Source of the DNA: Kaustia mangrovi
GTDB lineage: Bacteria; Pseudomonadota; Alphaproteobacteria; Rhizobiales; Im1
Reading direction: 5' to 3'
Assembly (NCBI RefSeq): GCF_015482775.1
Contig: NZ_CP058214.1
Span: forward strand, 4,144,501 to 4,208,500
Length of the DNA: 64,000 nucleotides
The notes under the pieces are model-generated. The model saw only the letters and a program-made list of their open reading frames with translations. It was not told the origin of the DNA and did no database searches. Each line of letters starts with the position of its first letter. Within the stretch, counting starts at the first letter, position 1. Positions 38,769 through 48,458 of the stretch are shown one piece after another. Position numbers and translations under genes: made by a program.

Positions 38769-39224
38769 ATGAAACAGACAGTGGCGGAAACCCTGATCGG
38801 CGCGGTCGTTATCGCGGTCGCCGGCGCATTCTTCACTTTCGTCTACACCACCTCCGGCATCGGCAGCGGCTCCGACGGCTACCGCGTGGTGGCGGAGTTC
38901 CAGAATGTCGAGGGGGTCAGTCCCGGCACGGATGTGCGCATGTCGGGCATCAAGGTCGGCACGGTGGTGGACCAGTCGCTCGATTCGGACACTTTCCAGG
39001 CGCTTCTGACGCTGTCCATCGACAACACGATCAAGCTGCCGGAGGATTCCTCCGCCAAGATCACGTCGGAAGGGCTCCTGGGGTCGAAATTCGTCGCGCT
39101 CGAGGCGGGCGGGTCGCAGACCATGCTCAAGAACGGCGACCACATCATCTACACCCAGAGTGCCATCGACATCTGGGGCCTGATCGGCCAGGCCATGTTC
39201 AACAAGGGCGACGACGACAAATGA
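38769..39224 (+). CDS. mlaD: Phospholipid ABC transporter substrate-binding protein MlaD
   Basis: MlaD is the membrane-anchored MCE-domain ring of the MlaFEDB system that keeps outer-membrane lipid asymmetry. The 151-residue product has one N-terminal membrane helix (ETLIGAVVIAVAGAFFTFVY) and an MCE domain with EGVSPGTDVRMSGIKVGTV. The other mla genes are not adjacent. The stop overlaps the next start as ATGA. Confidence 0.92.
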   Translation: MKQTVAETLIGAVVIAVAGAFFTFVYTTSGIGSGSDGYRVVAEFQNVEGVSPGTDVRMSGIKVGTVVDQSLDSDTFQALLTLSIDNTIKLPEDSSAKITSEGLLGSKFVALEAGGSQTMLKNGDHIIYTQSAIDIWGLIGQAMFNKGDDDK

Positions 39225-39985
39225 CCGGAGCCTCGCCGGCAGACTGGCAGAGCTGGAGCGCGGAACAATACGGCACCCATGCGCGCTTCGTGGCCGATCT
39301 CGCTGGCGAGATCGTCTCCTGGCTCGCGCCGCGCCCCGGCGAGCGAATCCTCGATCTCGGCTGTGGCGACGGTGCGCTGACCGAACAGCTCGCCGCGACC
39401 GGCGCGGAGGTGGTCGGCGTCGATGCGAGCGAGGATCTCGCCCGGGCGGCCCGGGCCCGCGGGCTCGATATCCGCGTGCGCGACGGCGAGGCGCTGGACT
39501 TCGAGGCGGAGTTCGACGCGGTATTCTCCAACGCGGCCCTGCACTGGATGACGCGCCCCGAAAAGGTCGTCGCCGGCATCCGCCGCGCGCTGAAACCGGG
39601 CGGCCGCTTCGTCGCGGAGTTCGGCGGCCATGGCAATGTGGCGGCGATCGCGACGGCGCTGCGCGCCACGGCCCGCACCCGCGGCGGCGACCAGGGCCTC
39701 GCGAGCCCGTGGTATTTCCCGAGCACGGAAGACTATGGAACCCTGCTCGGCGAGCACGGCTTCTCCGTGCGCCGCATCGGCCTCTATCCGCGCCAGACCC
39801 CGCTCAAGTCGGGCATGGCGGCCTGGCTCGCCGTGTTCCGCGAGCCGTTCTTCGCCCAGTATGGCGAGGAGAGGACGGTTGTCGCCGCGGAGGTGGAGGA
39901 TCTGCTCCGCCCGGCGCTGTGCGACGCCCATGGCAACTGGATGGCGGACTATGTCCGCCTGCGCGTCGAAGCGGTGCTGGCATGA
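39221..39985 (+). CDS. Class I SAM-dependent methyltransferase
   Basis: The 254-residue protein has the Rossmann methyltransferase motifs: motif I RILDLGCGDGALTEQL, an acidic end of strand 2 (VVGVDASEDLARAA), a DAVFSNAALHWM segment and LKPGGRFVAEFGGHGN. The pattern resembles trans-aconitate methyltransferase-type enzymes, but the substrate cannot be assigned. It is coupled on both sides by ATGA overlaps (mlaD before, DUF2155 gene after), so it is part of the same operon. Confidence 0.88.
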   Translation: MTGASPADWQSWSAEQYGTHARFVADLAGEIVSWLAPRPGERILDLGCGDGALTEQLAATGAEVVGVDASEDLARAARARGLDIRVRDGEALDFEAEFDAVFSNAALHWMTRPEKVVAGIRRALKPGGRFVAEFGGHGNVAAIATALRATARTRGGDQGLASPWYFPSTEDYGTLLGEHGFSVRRIGLYPRQTPLKSGMAAWLAVFREPFFAQYGEERTVVAAEVEDLLRPALCDAHGNWMADYVRLRVEAVLA

Positions 39986-40428
39986 GCTGGCGGACGGGGG
40001 CAGCCGCGCTCGGGCTTGCGGTGGCCGTGGCCGCCGCGGCGGTGCCCCATGCGCTGGCGCAGAAGCTGGAGAACCCGATTGCCGTCTTTGCGGGGCTCGA
40101 CAAGATCTCCGCGCGCATCACCACCTTCGAGGTGCGCATCGACGAGACCAAGCGCTTCGGCTCGCTCGCCGTCACGCCGCGCGTGTGCTATTCGCGGCCG
40201 TCCACGGAGGAGCCGAAGACCACAGCCTTCGTGATCGTCGAGGATGTGGGCGACGACGGGGTGCGGAAGAAGATCTTCTCCGGCTGGATGTTCGCCCAGA
40301 GCCCGGGCCTCCATGCCGTGGAGCATCCCGTCTACGACGTCTGGCTCACCGATTGCCGCGATCCGAACCGGCGCGAGGATACGCTGGAGTTCCCCGACGA
40401 GGGCGAGACGCTCAACGACGAGGAATAG
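39982..40428 (+). CDS. DUF2155 exported protein
   Basis: This 148-residue protein has a signal peptide ending at ALAQ (residues 1-26) followed by the DUF2155 domain: ISARITTFEVRIDETKRFGS, LAVTPRVCYSRP and an IFSGWMFAQSPGLHAVEHPVYDVW core, of which IFSGWMFAQSPGL is the most conserved part. Two cysteines (RVCYS and LTDCRD) could form a disulfide. The function is unknown; the gene accompanies NDUFA12, mlaD and aat across alphaproteobacteria. It starts inside the methyltransferase stop. Confidence 0.88.
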   Translation: MSWRTGAAALGLAVAVAAAAVPHALAQKLENPIAVFAGLDKISARITTFEVRIDETKRFGSLAVTPRVCYSRPSTEEPKTTAFVIVEDVGDDGVRKKIFSGWMFAQSPGLHAVEHPVYDVWLTDCRDPNRREDTLEFPDEGETLNDEE

Positions 40429-40559
40429 GGCGGCCCGCGCGAGGCCTGGCGGCAGGGCGCCCGAGCCCGAATTTCGCCATCCTCGCGGGGTTGCGCCGTG
40501 AGTGGCATAATTTCGACTGATTCGTTTCCGTGTGCTGTCTCCGGGGAGGGGGGCACCGC

Positions 40560-42689
40560 ATGCGAGACCAAGCCGGAGCACCGGACACCGACATGTCAAA
40601 GGTCCACGATCTGTTCGACCGTATCGAGGCCGAGCCTTCGAGCGATGCGCCCCGTCCGCGCCCGGCCGGGACGGCGCGTCCGGAAGAGACCGCACCGGCC
40701 CCGCAGGCTGCCACGCCGGCCCGGCGCAGGGCGGCGCCCGGGGCGGAGCCGGGCGAGGGCTACACCGCCGCCGATATCGAGGTTCTGGAGGGGCTCGAGC
40801 CGGTCCGCCGCCGTCCGGGCATGTATATCGGCGGGACCGACGAGAAGGCGCTCCATCATCTCTTCGCGGAGGTGATCGACAATTCGATGGACGAGGCCAT
40901 TGCCGGCCATGCGAGCTTCATCGAGGTGGATTACGACGCGGAGGGCTGGCTGACCGTCACCGACAATGGCCGCGGCATCCCGATCGACCCCCATCCGAAA
41001 TTCCCGGAGAAGTCGGCGCTGGAGGTGATTCTCACCACGCTGCATGCGGGCGGCAAGTTCGATTCGAAGGTCTATGCGACCTCCGGCGGCCTGCACGGCG
41101 TCGGCATCTCGGTGGTGAACGCCCTGTCGGAGCGGCTGGAGGTGGAGGTCGCGCGCGGCCAGGAGCTCTATCGCCAGATCTATGGGCGCGGGCGCCCGGA
41201 AAGCGGGCTCGACCATGTGGGCCGTGCGCCCAACCGGCGCGGCACCCGCATCCGTTTCCGGCCGGATCCCGAGATCTTCGGGGCGAAGGTGCGCTTCAAG
41301 GCCGCGCGGCTCTACAAGATGGCCCGCTCCAAGGCCTATCTGTTCGGCGGGGTGGAGATCCGCTGGTCGTGCGCCGAAGAGAACATCCGCGAGGGCGACA
41401 CGACGCCGACGCGCGAGGTGCTGCGGTTCCCGGGCGGGCTGAAGGACTATTTGGCGACCGCGCTGGAAGGCCGGCAGCGCGTCTGCGACGACATCTTCGC
41501 CGGCAATGTGAAGAAGCCGGAGGGCCACGGCTCGGTGGAGTGGGCGGTCGCGTGGTTCGCCGGCGACGGCTTTGTGGAATCCTACTGCAATACCGTGCCG
41601 ACGACCGAGGGCGGCACCCACGAGACCGGCCTGCGCGTGGCGCTGTCGCGCTCGCTGAAGGCCTATGGCGAGCTCGTCGGCAACAAGAAGGCCCAGACCA
41701 TCACCGCCGAGGATGTGATGGGGTCTGCCGGCGTGATGCTGTCGGTCTTCATCCGCGAGCCGGAATTCCAGGGCCAGACCAAGGAGAAGCTCGCCACCCA
41801 GGAGGCCTCGCGCATCGTCGACCAGACGGTGAGGGATCATTTCGACCACTGGCTCGCGGGCCATCCCAACCAGGCCAACAAGCTGCTCGACTGGGTGATC
41901 GACCGCGCCGAGGAGCGCCTGCGGCGGCGCCAGGAGCGCGAGGTGGCGCGCAAGACGGCGACCCGCAAGCTGCGCCTGCCGGGCAAGCTCGCCGACTGCC
42001 AGCAGAACGCCGCCCACGGCGCGGAAATCTTCATCGTGGAGGGCGATTCGGCCGGCGGCTCCGCCAAGCAGGGGCGCGACCGCAAGATCCAGGCGGTCCT
42101 TCCGCTGCGCGGCAAGATCCTCAATGTCGCTTCCGCGGGGCGCGACAAGCTCGCCCAGAACCAGCAGATCTCCGATATCGTCCAGGCGCTTGGCTGCGGC
42201 ACGGGAACGACCTATCGCGAGGACGACCTCAGATACGAGAAGGTCGTCATCATGACCGACGCCGATGTGGACGGAGCCCACATCGCCTCGCTGCTGATCA
42301 CCTTCTTCTTCCGCCAGATGCCGGGGCTCATAGACGGCGGCCATCTCTATCTCGCCGTCCCGCCGCTCTACCGCCTCGCACAGGGCGGCAAGACGATCTA
42401 TGCGCGTGACGACGCCCACAAGGACGCGCTGCTCCAGACGGAGTTCTCGGGCCGCGGCAAGGTGGAGGTCTCCCGCTTCAAGGGCCTCGGCGAGATGCTG
42501 CCCGCCCAGCTCAAGGAGACGACCATGAACCCGGCGACGCGCACGCTCCTGCGTGTGGAGATGCTGGAGGACGAGGCATCGACCACGAAGCGTGTGGTGG
42601 AGCAGCTCATGGGCAACAAGCCGGAGGAGCGCTTCCGCTTCATCTCCGAGCGCGCCGAGTTCGTGACCGGCGACGAGCTCGATATCTAG
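40560..42689 (+). CDS. parE: DNA topoisomerase IV subunit B
   Basis: ParE is the ATPase subunit of the topoisomerase that decatenates daughter chromosomes. The 709-residue product has a GHKL ATPase domain (EVIDNSMDEAIAGH, TDNGRGIPIDPHP, SGGLHGVGISVVNALS), a transducer domain and a TOPRIM domain (VEGDSAGGSAKQGRD and MTDADVDGAHIASLL). About 75 residues of low-complexity sequence precede the ATPase domain, more than usual. The ATG at 40560 is set by GGGGAGGGGGG seven bases upstream. ParC is not in the window. Confidence 0.96.
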   Translation: MRDQAGAPDTDMSKVHDLFDRIEAEPSSDAPRPRPAGTARPEETAPAPQAATPARRRAAPGAEPGEGYTAADIEVLEGLEPVRRRPGMYIGGTDEKALHHLFAEVIDNSMDEAIAGHASFIEVDYDAEGWLTVTDNGRGIPIDPHPKFPEKSALEVILTTLHAGGKFDSKVYATSGGLHGVGISVVNALSERLEVEVARGQELYRQIYGRGRPESGLDHVGRAPNRRGTRIRFRPDPEIFGAKVRFKAARLYKMARSKAYLFGGVEIRWSCAEENIREGDTTPTREVLRFPGGLKDYLATALEGRQRVCDDIFAGNVKKPEGHGSVEWAVAWFAGDGFVESYCNTVPTTEGGTHETGLRVALSRSLKAYGELVGNKKAQTITAEDVMGSAGVMLSVFIREPEFQGQTKEKLATQEASRIVDQTVRDHFDHWLAGHPNQANKLLDWVIDRAEERLRRRQEREVARKTATRKLRLPGKLADCQQNAAHGAEIFIVEGDSAGGSAKQGRDRKIQAVLPLRGKILNVASAGRDKLAQNQQISDIVQALGCGTGTTYREDDLRYEKVVIMTDADVDGAHIASLLITFFFRQMPGLIDGGHLYLAVPPLYRLAQGGKTIYARDDAHKDALLQTEFSGRGKVEVSRFKGLGEMLPAQLKETTMNPATRTLLRVEMLEDEASTTKRVVEQLMGNKPEERFRFISERAEFVTGDELDI

Positions 42690-42738
42690 AGCGCCGCGCT
42701 GACACCTGTCTCCAATTCTTGACGTTCGGCCCTCGCCT

Positions 42739-42806
42739 CGTCATTCCCGCGAAAGCGGGAATCCACCTTGCACTCGGTATGGATTCCCGCTTTCGCGGGA
42801 ATGACG
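42739..42806. repeat. Perfect 27-bp inverted repeat (REP-like)
   Basis: Arms 42739-42765 and 42780-42806 are exact reverse complements over 27 bp, separated by 14 bases. Each arm contains its own palindrome, ATTCCCGCGAAAGCGGGAAT and its counterpart. The motif ATTCCCGC-TTTC/GAAA-GCGGGAAT is a widely dispersed bacterial REP type. It follows the parE stop by 50 bp and can act as a terminator. Confidence 0.9.
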
Positions 42807-42909
42807 GGCACTGGCGGATGACGGGCACTGGCGGATGACGGGCACTGGCGGATGATGGGCACTGGCGGATGACGGGCACTGGCGGATGACGGGCAGCAGG
42901 GAATGACGG
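42801..42909. repeat. Tandem array of 17-bp repeats
   Basis: Five complete units of ATGACGGGCACTGGCGG start at 42801, 42818, 42835, 42852 (one change, ATGATG) and 42869. A partial sixth unit follows (42886), and a final GGGAATGACGG (42899-42909) copies the end of the REP arm. Unit starts coincide with the last bases of the inverted repeat, so the array probably grew from it by slippage. Confidence 0.9.
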
Positions 42910-42982
42910 ACAGAGCAGGCCGCATGGCGATCGAGCGGATCGCATACGAATTCACCGTCCCCGGATCGTTCGATCAGGCAAC

Positions 42983-43660
42983 TCACAGCGCCGCGCGATA
43001 GATCTTTCGCCATGTCCTCGCGGTGGCGAGCTCAAGCACGCGCTCCGGCTCGTCGTCTTCGGCGAAGGCGGAGAAATCCGCCTCGGCTGCGAGCGCCGTC
43101 TCGAGCAGGACGTGATAGTCGTCCCGCGCGATCTCGTGGGCCCCGAAGCGGGTGAGGTGCTCGGTGACGAACTGCGTGTCGAGCAGGCGGAAACCGCCGA
43201 ACTTCAGCCGCGCGACCAGATGGACGAGGGCGACTTTGCTGGCGTCGCGCTCGCGCGAGAACATGCTCTCGCCGAAGAAGGCCGCGCCGATCCTGACACC
43301 GTAGAGCCCGCCGACCAGCCGGTCGCCCTGCCAGCACTCCACCGTATGGCAGAAGCCCATGCGGAAGAGCTGGCCATAGAGCGAGCAGATGCGGTCGTTG
43401 ATCCAGGTGGTGGTGCGGCCCGGCTGGGGCTCGGCGCAGCCCGCGATCACGCCGTCGAAATCGCTGTCGACGCGCACGGAGAACGGCTTGTGGCGAATGG
43501 TGCGCGCGAGCCGGCGCGGCACGTGGAAGCGTTCGAGCGGGACGATGCCGCGCTGGTCCGGATCGATCCAGTAGAGCGAGCTGTCGTCGGCACTTTCCGC
43601 CATGGGAAAGATGCCCGCAGCGTAGGCCTTGAGAAGGATCTGCGGCGTGATCGTCGTCAT
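42983..43660 (-). CDS. aat: Leucyl/phenylalanyl-tRNA-protein transferase
   Basis: Aat adds Leu or Phe to proteins with N-terminal Arg or Lys, marking them for ClpS/ClpAP under the N-end rule. The 225-residue protein has the GNAT-like fold and family motifs [49 protein letters not shown] and [17 protein letters not shown]. It follows accC after 24 bp on the minus strand and closes the aroQ-accB-accC-aat run. Confidence 0.95.
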   Translation of the reverse strand: MTTITPQILLKAYAAGIFPMAESADDSSLYWIDPDQRGIVPLERFHVPRRLARTIRHKPFSVRVDSDFDGVIAGCAEPQPGRTTTWINDRICSLYGQLFRMGFCHTVECWQGDRLVGGLYGVRIGAAFFGESMFSRERDASKVALVHLVARLKFGGFRLLDTQFVTEHLTRFGAHEIARDDYHVLLETALAAEADFSAFAEDDEPERVLELATARTWRKIYRAAL

Positions 43661-43684
43661 CCCGCGATCTCCCCGGCGAACCCG

Positions 43685-45058
43685 TCAAGCCTTCTGCGCG
43701 GTGCCTGCTTCGCTCTCGCGCCGTCTGTCGAGGTAGTTTTCCAGCCAGTGAATATCATAGTGGCCGTCGATGATATCCGGTTCGGCGAGCAGGTCGTTGA
43801 ACAGCGGGATGGTCGTCTGAACCCCCTCGATCACATACTCGCCGAGCGCTCGCCGCAACCGCATGAGGCATTCGTTCCGCGTCTTGCCGAAGACGATGAG
43901 CTTCGCGATCAGACTGTCATAATAAGGCGGAACCGAGTAGCCCGAATAGAGGCCCGAATCGACGCGCACCCCGAGGCCGCCCGGCGGGTGCAGCTCCTCG
44001 ATGCGGCCGGGGGAGGGGGCGAAGGTGAAGGCGTTCTCCGCGTTGATCCGGCATTCGATGGCGTGGCCGTCGAAGGTGATGTCCTCCTGGCCGTAGCCGA
44101 GCTGGGACCCGGCGGCGATGCGGATCTGCTCCTGGACCAGGTCGAGGCCGGTGATCATCTCCGTCACCGGATGTTCCACCTGCAGCCGGGTGTTCATCTC
44201 GATGAAGTAGAACTGGCCGTTCTCGTAGAGGAATTCCACCGTCCCGGCGCCGGAATAGCCAAGCTCGGCGACGGCATTCGCGACGCGCGTGCCGATCTCG
44301 CGGCGGGCCTCGTCGTTGAGCGCCGGCGACAGCGCCTCCTCCCACAGCTTCTGGTGGCGGCGCTGGAGGGAGCAGTCGCGCTCTCCGAGATGCACCGCAT
44401 TGCCCTGGCCGTCGCCGAGGACTTGGATCTCGATATGGCGGGGCTTGGCGAGATACTTCTCGATATAGACCGCGTCGTCGCCGAAGGCCGCGCCGGCCTC
44501 GTTGCGGCAATGCTGGAGCACGCCCTCGATCTCGTCCTGCGAATAGGCGACCTTCATGCCGCGCCCGCCGCCGCCGGCGGCCGCCTTGACGAGCACGGGA
44601 TAGCCGATCTCCGCGGCGATGCGGCGCGCCTCGTCATTGTCGTCGATCGCACCCTCGGATCCCGGAACGACGGGAATGCCGAGGCCGGCAGCGGTGCGCT
44701 TGGCCTCGATCTTGTCGCCCATGAGCCGGATGTGCTCCGCCGACGGGCCGATGAAGGCGATATTGTGCTCCGCCAGAATGTCGGCGAAGCGGGCGTTCTC
44801 CGACAGGAAGCCGTAGCCGGGATGCACCGCGTCCGCGCCGGTGATCTCGCAGGCCGCGAGGATCGCGGGGATGTTGAGATAGCTCTGGCTCGCCGATGGC
44901 GGGCCGATGCACACGCTCTCGTCGGCCAGCCGCACATGCATGGCGTTCTCGTCGGCCGTGGAGTGCACGGCCACGGTGGCGATGCCGAGCTCGCGGCAGG
45001 CACGCAGGATTCTCAGCGCGATCTCGCCGCGATTCGCTATCAGGACCTTGTCGAACAT
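43685..45058 (-). CDS. accC: Acetyl-CoA carboxylase, biotin carboxylase subunit
   Basis: AccC carboxylates biotin on AccB with bicarbonate and ATP, the first step of malonyl-CoA formation. The 457-residue chain has the ATP-grasp fold: [28 protein letters not shown], the glycine-rich [14 protein letters not shown], and [17 protein letters not shown] with metal-binding glutamate and catalytic arginine. It lies 15 bp behind accB. Confidence 0.97.
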   Translation of the reverse strand: MFDKVLIANRGEIALRILRACRELGIATVAVHSTADENAMHVRLADESVCIGPPSASQSYLNIPAILAACEITGADAVHPGYGFLSENARFADILAEHNIAFIGPSAEHIRLMGDKIEAKRTAAGLGIPVVPGSEGAIDDNDEARRIAAEIGYPVLVKAAAGGGGRGMKVAYSQDEIEGVLQHCRNEAGAAFGDDAVYIEKYLAKPRHIEIQVLGDGQGNAVHLGERDCSLQRRHQKLWEEALSPALNDEARREIGTRVANAVAELGYSGAGTVEFLYENGQFYFIEMNTRLQVEHPVTEMITGLDLVQEQIRIAAGSQLGYGQEDITFDGHAIECRINAENAFTFAPSPGRIEELHPPGGLGVRVDSGLYSGYSVPPYYDSLIAKLIVFGKTRNECLMRLRRALGEYVIEGVQTTIPLFNDLLAEPDIIDGHYDIHWLENYLDRRRESEAGTAQKA

Positions 45059-45073
45059 GCCGCCCGCTGATTC

Positions 45074-45538
45074 CTACTCGATGATCATCAGCGGCTCGCC
45101 GAACTCGACCGGCTGACCGTCTTCCACCAGGATCGCCGTGACGCGGCCGGAATGGGGCGCGGGGATCTGGTTCATGGTCTTCATGGCTTCCACGATCAGC
45201 ACCGTCTCGCCCTTGGCGACCTCCGCGCCGATCTCCACGAAGGGTTCCGCACCGGGCGCGGGTGCGCGGTAGGCGGTGCCGACCATGGGCGACTTCACCG
45301 CGCCGGGATGGCTGTCGGGATTACTCTCGGCGGCGTCGATGGCCGGCGCGACGGGGGGCGCGGATGCGGCAGGGGCCGCGTGCGCGGGCGCCGCCACGGA
45401 CACGCTCTGGATCTGGCGCGACACGCGCACCCTGAAATCGTCCCGTTCGATCTCGATCTCGCTGAGGCCGGTCTCGTCCAGAAGGCCGGCGAGATCGCGA
45501 ATGAGGTCCTTGTCGACGCTTTGCTTGTCTTTGCTCAT
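45074..45538 (-). CDS. accB: Acetyl-CoA carboxylase biotin carboxyl carrier protein
   Basis: AccB carries the covalently bound biotin. The 154-residue protein has an N-terminal helical part, an Ala/Pro-rich linker (residues 48-70) and a C-terminal biotinyl domain. The modified lysine is Lys120 in VEAMKTMNQ; threonine replaces the more usual second methionine after the lysine. It starts six bp after aroQ ends and is followed by accC, so the three are surely cotranscribed. Confidence 0.96.
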   Translation of the reverse strand: MSKDKQSVDKDLIRDLAGLLDETGLSEIEIERDDFRVRVSRQIQSVSVAAPAHAAPAASAPPVAPAIDAAESNPDSHPGAVKSPMVGTAYRAPAPGAEPFVEIGAEVAKGETVLIVEAMKTMNQIPAPHSGRVTAILVEDGQPVEFGEPLMIIE

Positions 45539-45544
45539 ACCGTG

Positions 45545-45997
45545 TCAGTCCGTCGCGCGATTGTCCTGCTGGCCGGCCAGGGCTTCGAGCGCAAGCTCGT
45601 AGCCCACGGGGCCCAGCCCGCAAATGATGCCGCGGGCAACCGGCGCGATGTAGCTGACATGCCGGAAGCTTTCGCGGTTGTGAATATTGCTGAGATGAAC
45701 CTCGATGACCGGAAGGGCGACGGCGCGGATCGCGTCGTGGATGGCCACCGAGGTGTGGGTGTAGGCGCCCGCATTGAGAATCGCCGCGAAGGCCTTGTCG
45801 CCCGCCTCGTGGATCCAGTCGACAAGCGTGCCCTCGGCATTCGTCTGGCGGAAATCCACCTCAAGGCCCAGCGCGTCCGCACGACGCCGGCAGCGCCCGG
45901 CGATGTCGTCGAGGGTCTCCGCGCCATAGGTCGCAGGCTCGCGCCGCCCCAGGAGATTGAGGTTCGGTCCGTTGAGGATGAAGACCGTCCGTGTCAT
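45545..45997 (-). CDS. aroQ: 3-Dehydroquinate dehydratase, type II
   Basis: AroQ performs the third step of the shikimate pathway. The 150-residue dodecamer-type protein has ILNGPNLNLLGRREPATYG with the reactive tyrosine, RQTNAEGTLVDWIHEAG, NAGAYTHTSVAIHDAI and EVHLSNIHNRESFRHVS with the catalytic histidine. The start at 45997 has GGGTGG eight bases upstream; the longer frame is not family-like. It leads the aroQ-accB-accC-aat unit. Confidence 0.95.
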   Translation of the reverse strand: MTRTVFILNGPNLNLLGRREPATYGAETLDDIAGRCRRRADALGLEVDFRQTNAEGTLVDWIHEAGDKAFAAILNAGAYTHTSVAIHDAIRAVALPVIEVHLSNIHNRESFRHVSYIAPVARGIICGLGPVGYELALEALAGQQDNRATD

Positions 45998-46163
45998 CGC
46001 CACCCGTTCAGCTGCACAGGGCGAGCCCGGGAGAAACGCTCCGGCCACCGGCGCACACCGCACCCCAGGCCGAATCTCTGCCGAAACCCACCTTGCCGGC
46101 GGTTATAGTGGCAAACGGCGCGGAACGGAAGGCGTCGCGCGACGCGTCCGGGACGGGAAGCTC

Positions 46164-46190
46164 GCGGGTGGGGTGCGTGTCCACACCCGC
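46164..46190 (-). terminator. Possible terminator after the DsbA-like gene
   Basis: A 7-bp stem GCGGGTG (46164-46170) and CACCCGC (46184-46190) lies just past the minus-strand stop. There is no T-run. Confidence 0.35.
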
Positions 46191-46196
46191 AAGGGC

Positions 46197-46958
46197 TCAT
46201 TCCCCGGCCTGGCGTTCGGCGTCGATGGCGCCTTCCAGGACCTCCCGGCCCATCGCACCGGGCACGAACTGCTCGCCGATGACGAAGGCCGGTGTGCCCT
46301 GGATGCCGAGGAGATTGGCGAGCTTGTATCCCTGCTCGATGGTCTCCTTGACCTCCGGCGCCTCCATATCCGTCTTGAGCTGCTCGACATCGAGGCCGAC
46401 ATCGCCGGCGATCTTGAGGACGGTGTCCTCGTCGATCTCGCCGCGATGCTTCATCATGGCGAGATGGAAGGGCCAGTACTTGTCCTGCTTTCTCGACGCG
46501 ATGGCCGCGCGCGAGGCGAAGACGGAGCCGGGGCCGAGAATGGGGAATTCCTTCGGGATGAAGCGCAAATCGGGATCGTTCTCGATCAGCGCCAGCACGT
46601 CGGCCAGCGACCGCTTGCAGTAGCCGCAATTGTAGTCGAAGAACTCCACCATGGTCACATCGCCGTCCGGGTTGCCGGCGACATGGTCCAGCGGGGACTG
46701 GAACAGCGCATCGCTATTCTCGCGGATGAGGTCGGTGACCTTCTCCGCCTGTGCCGCCTGCTCCTTCTCCTCCAGCGCCTGGAAGGCCTCGCGCAGTACC
46801 TCCGGATTCTCCAGGAGATAGTCGCGAACGATCTCGCCGATCTCGCCGCGCTGGGCGTCGCTGAACTCCTCCGCCTGAGCGGGGGCCATGCCAGCGGGGA
46901 CGGCCAGTGCGACGGCGGCCGAGGTGAACAGGACCGCTAGGCGTTTCGCTGAACGCAT
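46197..46958 (-). CDS. DsbA-family periplasmic thiol oxidoreductase (Com1-like)
   Basis: The 253-residue precursor has a signal peptide ending near AQAE (residue 30), a helical N-terminal segment and a thioredoxin-fold domain with active site Cys111-Gly-Tyr-Cys114 in FFDYNCGYCKRSL. A cis-proline is seen in QGTPAFVIG. This arrangement matches Com1/BdbD-type DsbA relatives. The start at 46958 is fixed by GGAGGAA seven bases upstream. It precedes aroQ by 199 bp and probably forms disulfides in exported proteins. Confidence 0.93.
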   Translation of the reverse strand: MRSAKRLAVLFTSAAVALAVPAGMAPAQAEEFSDAQRGEIGEIVRDYLLENPEVLREAFQALEEKEQAAQAEKVTDLIRENSDALFQSPLDHVAGNPDGDVTMVEFFDYNCGYCKRSLADVLALIENDPDLRFIPKEFPILGPGSVFASRAAIASRKQDKYWPFHLAMMKHRGEIDEDTVLKIAGDVGLDVEQLKTDMEAPEVKETIEQGYKLANLLGIQGTPAFVIGEQFVPGAMGREVLEGAIDAERQAGE

Positions 46959-47066
46959 GTCATTCCTCCGAAAAATGTCCGGCTGTCCGCCCGGGCATGC
47001 GCCGGCGCCGCACAGCAATTACGCGCTGTTGTAGCAGCTTATGGCCGCGGGGCCACGCCCCCATTG

Positions 47067-48458
47067 TCATTCGCGGGGCGGTTCGATGTTCAAAATGTCG
47101 TTAGCGCGGATCCATTGGGGCGAGCCGCGCTTGAAGGAGGACTGCGCGCGCTTCGCCTTCTGCTTGGCGAGGTCGAGGTCGCCGGAGAGCACGGCCGATT
47201 CCGCAGTCTCAAGCTCCGCCATCGGGATATTGCCCTTTCGGGCATAGGCGATGGCGAGCTGGCTGTGGACGAGCGGCATGCCGTTCTCGGTACGCCGTGC
47301 CTTGAGCAGCTGGTTCATGGCCTGGTCGAGATTGCCGGCCCCGCCCGCCCCCAGAAGGGCCTGGGCCAGCATGATGCGGATCAGCCCGGAATTGGGTGCC
47401 AGGGCGACGGCCCTCTTGAGCGGCTCGACGGCCTGCGAGGCGCGCCCGGCCTCGAACAGCGCCTGGCCCTTCAGCTCCCAGAAATAGGGGTTCTTCGGGT
47501 CGGCGCGGATGAGCGGGTCGATCTCCGACAGCGCGGTGCGCAGGTCGCCGGAGCGGAAGGCGGCAATGGCGCGGGCATAGCGCGCGGGCTCGCTCGTGTC
47601 GCTCGTCGGGTATTTCTGGTAGACGCGCTGCGGCGATTTCAGGAAGCCCATGAGCTTGGCCTGCACCAGCTTGTGGCGCTTCACGAGGCTCGCCGGGTCC
47701 TTCGTATTGAAATAGGGGCTCTTGCGCGCGGCGTTCTCCAGGTTGCGCACCCGTTCCAGCGGCATGGGGTGGGAGAGCACATAGGGGTCGGCATAGCGCG
47801 CCGACGCCATGGACTGCATGGCCAGCTCCTCGAACAGGGTGATCATGCCCTGGGCGGACTGCTTGGTCGCGGTCAGATATTTGAGCGCGGCCTGGTCAGC
47901 GGCCGATTCCTGCGCGCGCCGATAGGACAGGAGGTTGCGCATGGCGAGCGACTGGCCGCCCAGCATGACGCCCTGTCCGGAGCGCGCGACGCCGCCCTGT
48001 CCGGCAAGGCCGCCACCGACCACCGCGGCCGCGCCGAGCAGCATGCCGATGATGGCCGTCGTGCTGGCCTGGTCGAGCTGGCGGCTCATGCGCGACAAAT
48101 GGCCGCCGGCAATGTGGCCCGTCTCGTGGGCGAGAACGCCGATCACCTCGTTCGGCGTCTTGGCGTCCATCAGCATGCCGGTATTGATGAAGATGCGCTG
48201 GCCGCCCGCGACGAAGGCGTTGAGCCGGTCGTCATTGAGGATATGCACGCGCACCACGGAGGGGGCGAGGCCCGCCGCCCGGAAGATCGGCGTGGCATAG
48301 TCCCTGAGCAGTTCCTCCGTCTCCGCATCGCGGATCAGGGAAACGTTCTGCGCGCGCGCCGTGCCCGCCGGGAGGGCGGACAGGGACAGACAGGCGGCAA
48401 GGCCCGTGGCGAGGGCGCGCCTGGACAGCACACGCAAGTTTCGGGTCAGAACAGACAT
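47067..48458 (-). CDS. M48-family periplasmic metalloprotease with TPR repeats (BepA-like)
   Basis: BepA-type proteases and chaperones check outer-membrane protein assembly. The 463-residue precursor has a signal peptide (residues 1-36), an M48 domain with zinc motif His111-Glu-Thr-Gly-His115 and third ligand glutamate in RRAQESAADQAAL, and TPR-like helices from about residue 290 to the end. The start at 48458 gives the signal peptide; upstream residues are not signal-like. A promoter with a perfect -10 lies 140 bp upstream. Confidence 0.92.
   Translation of the reverse strand: MSVLTRNLRVLSRRALATGLAACLSLSALPAGTARAQNVSLIRDAETEELLRDYATPIFRAAGLAPSVVRVHILNDDRLNAFVAGGQRIFINTGMLMDAKTPNEVIGVLAHETGHIAGGHLSRMSRQLDQASTTAIIGMLLGAAAVVGGGLAGQGGVARSGQGVMLGGQSLAMRNLLSYRRAQESAADQAALKYLTATKQSAQGMITLFEELAMQSMASARYADPYVLSHPMPLERVRNLENAARKSPYFNTKDPASLVKRHKLVQAKLMGFLKSPQRVYQKYPTSDTSEPARYARAIAAFRSGDLRTALSEIDPLIRADPKNPYFWELKGQALFEAGRASQAVEPLKRAVALAPNSGLIRIMLAQALLGAGGAGNLDQAMNQLLKARRTENGMPLVHSQLAIAYARKGNIPMAELETAESAVLSGDLDLAKQKAKRAQSSFKRGSPQWIRANDILNIEPPRE

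Noticed and set aside
42640-42945. Minus-strand open frames with repeated SASARHPPVPVIRQCP-like peptides
   Set aside because: They are translations of the 17-bp tandem array, with no ribosome site.
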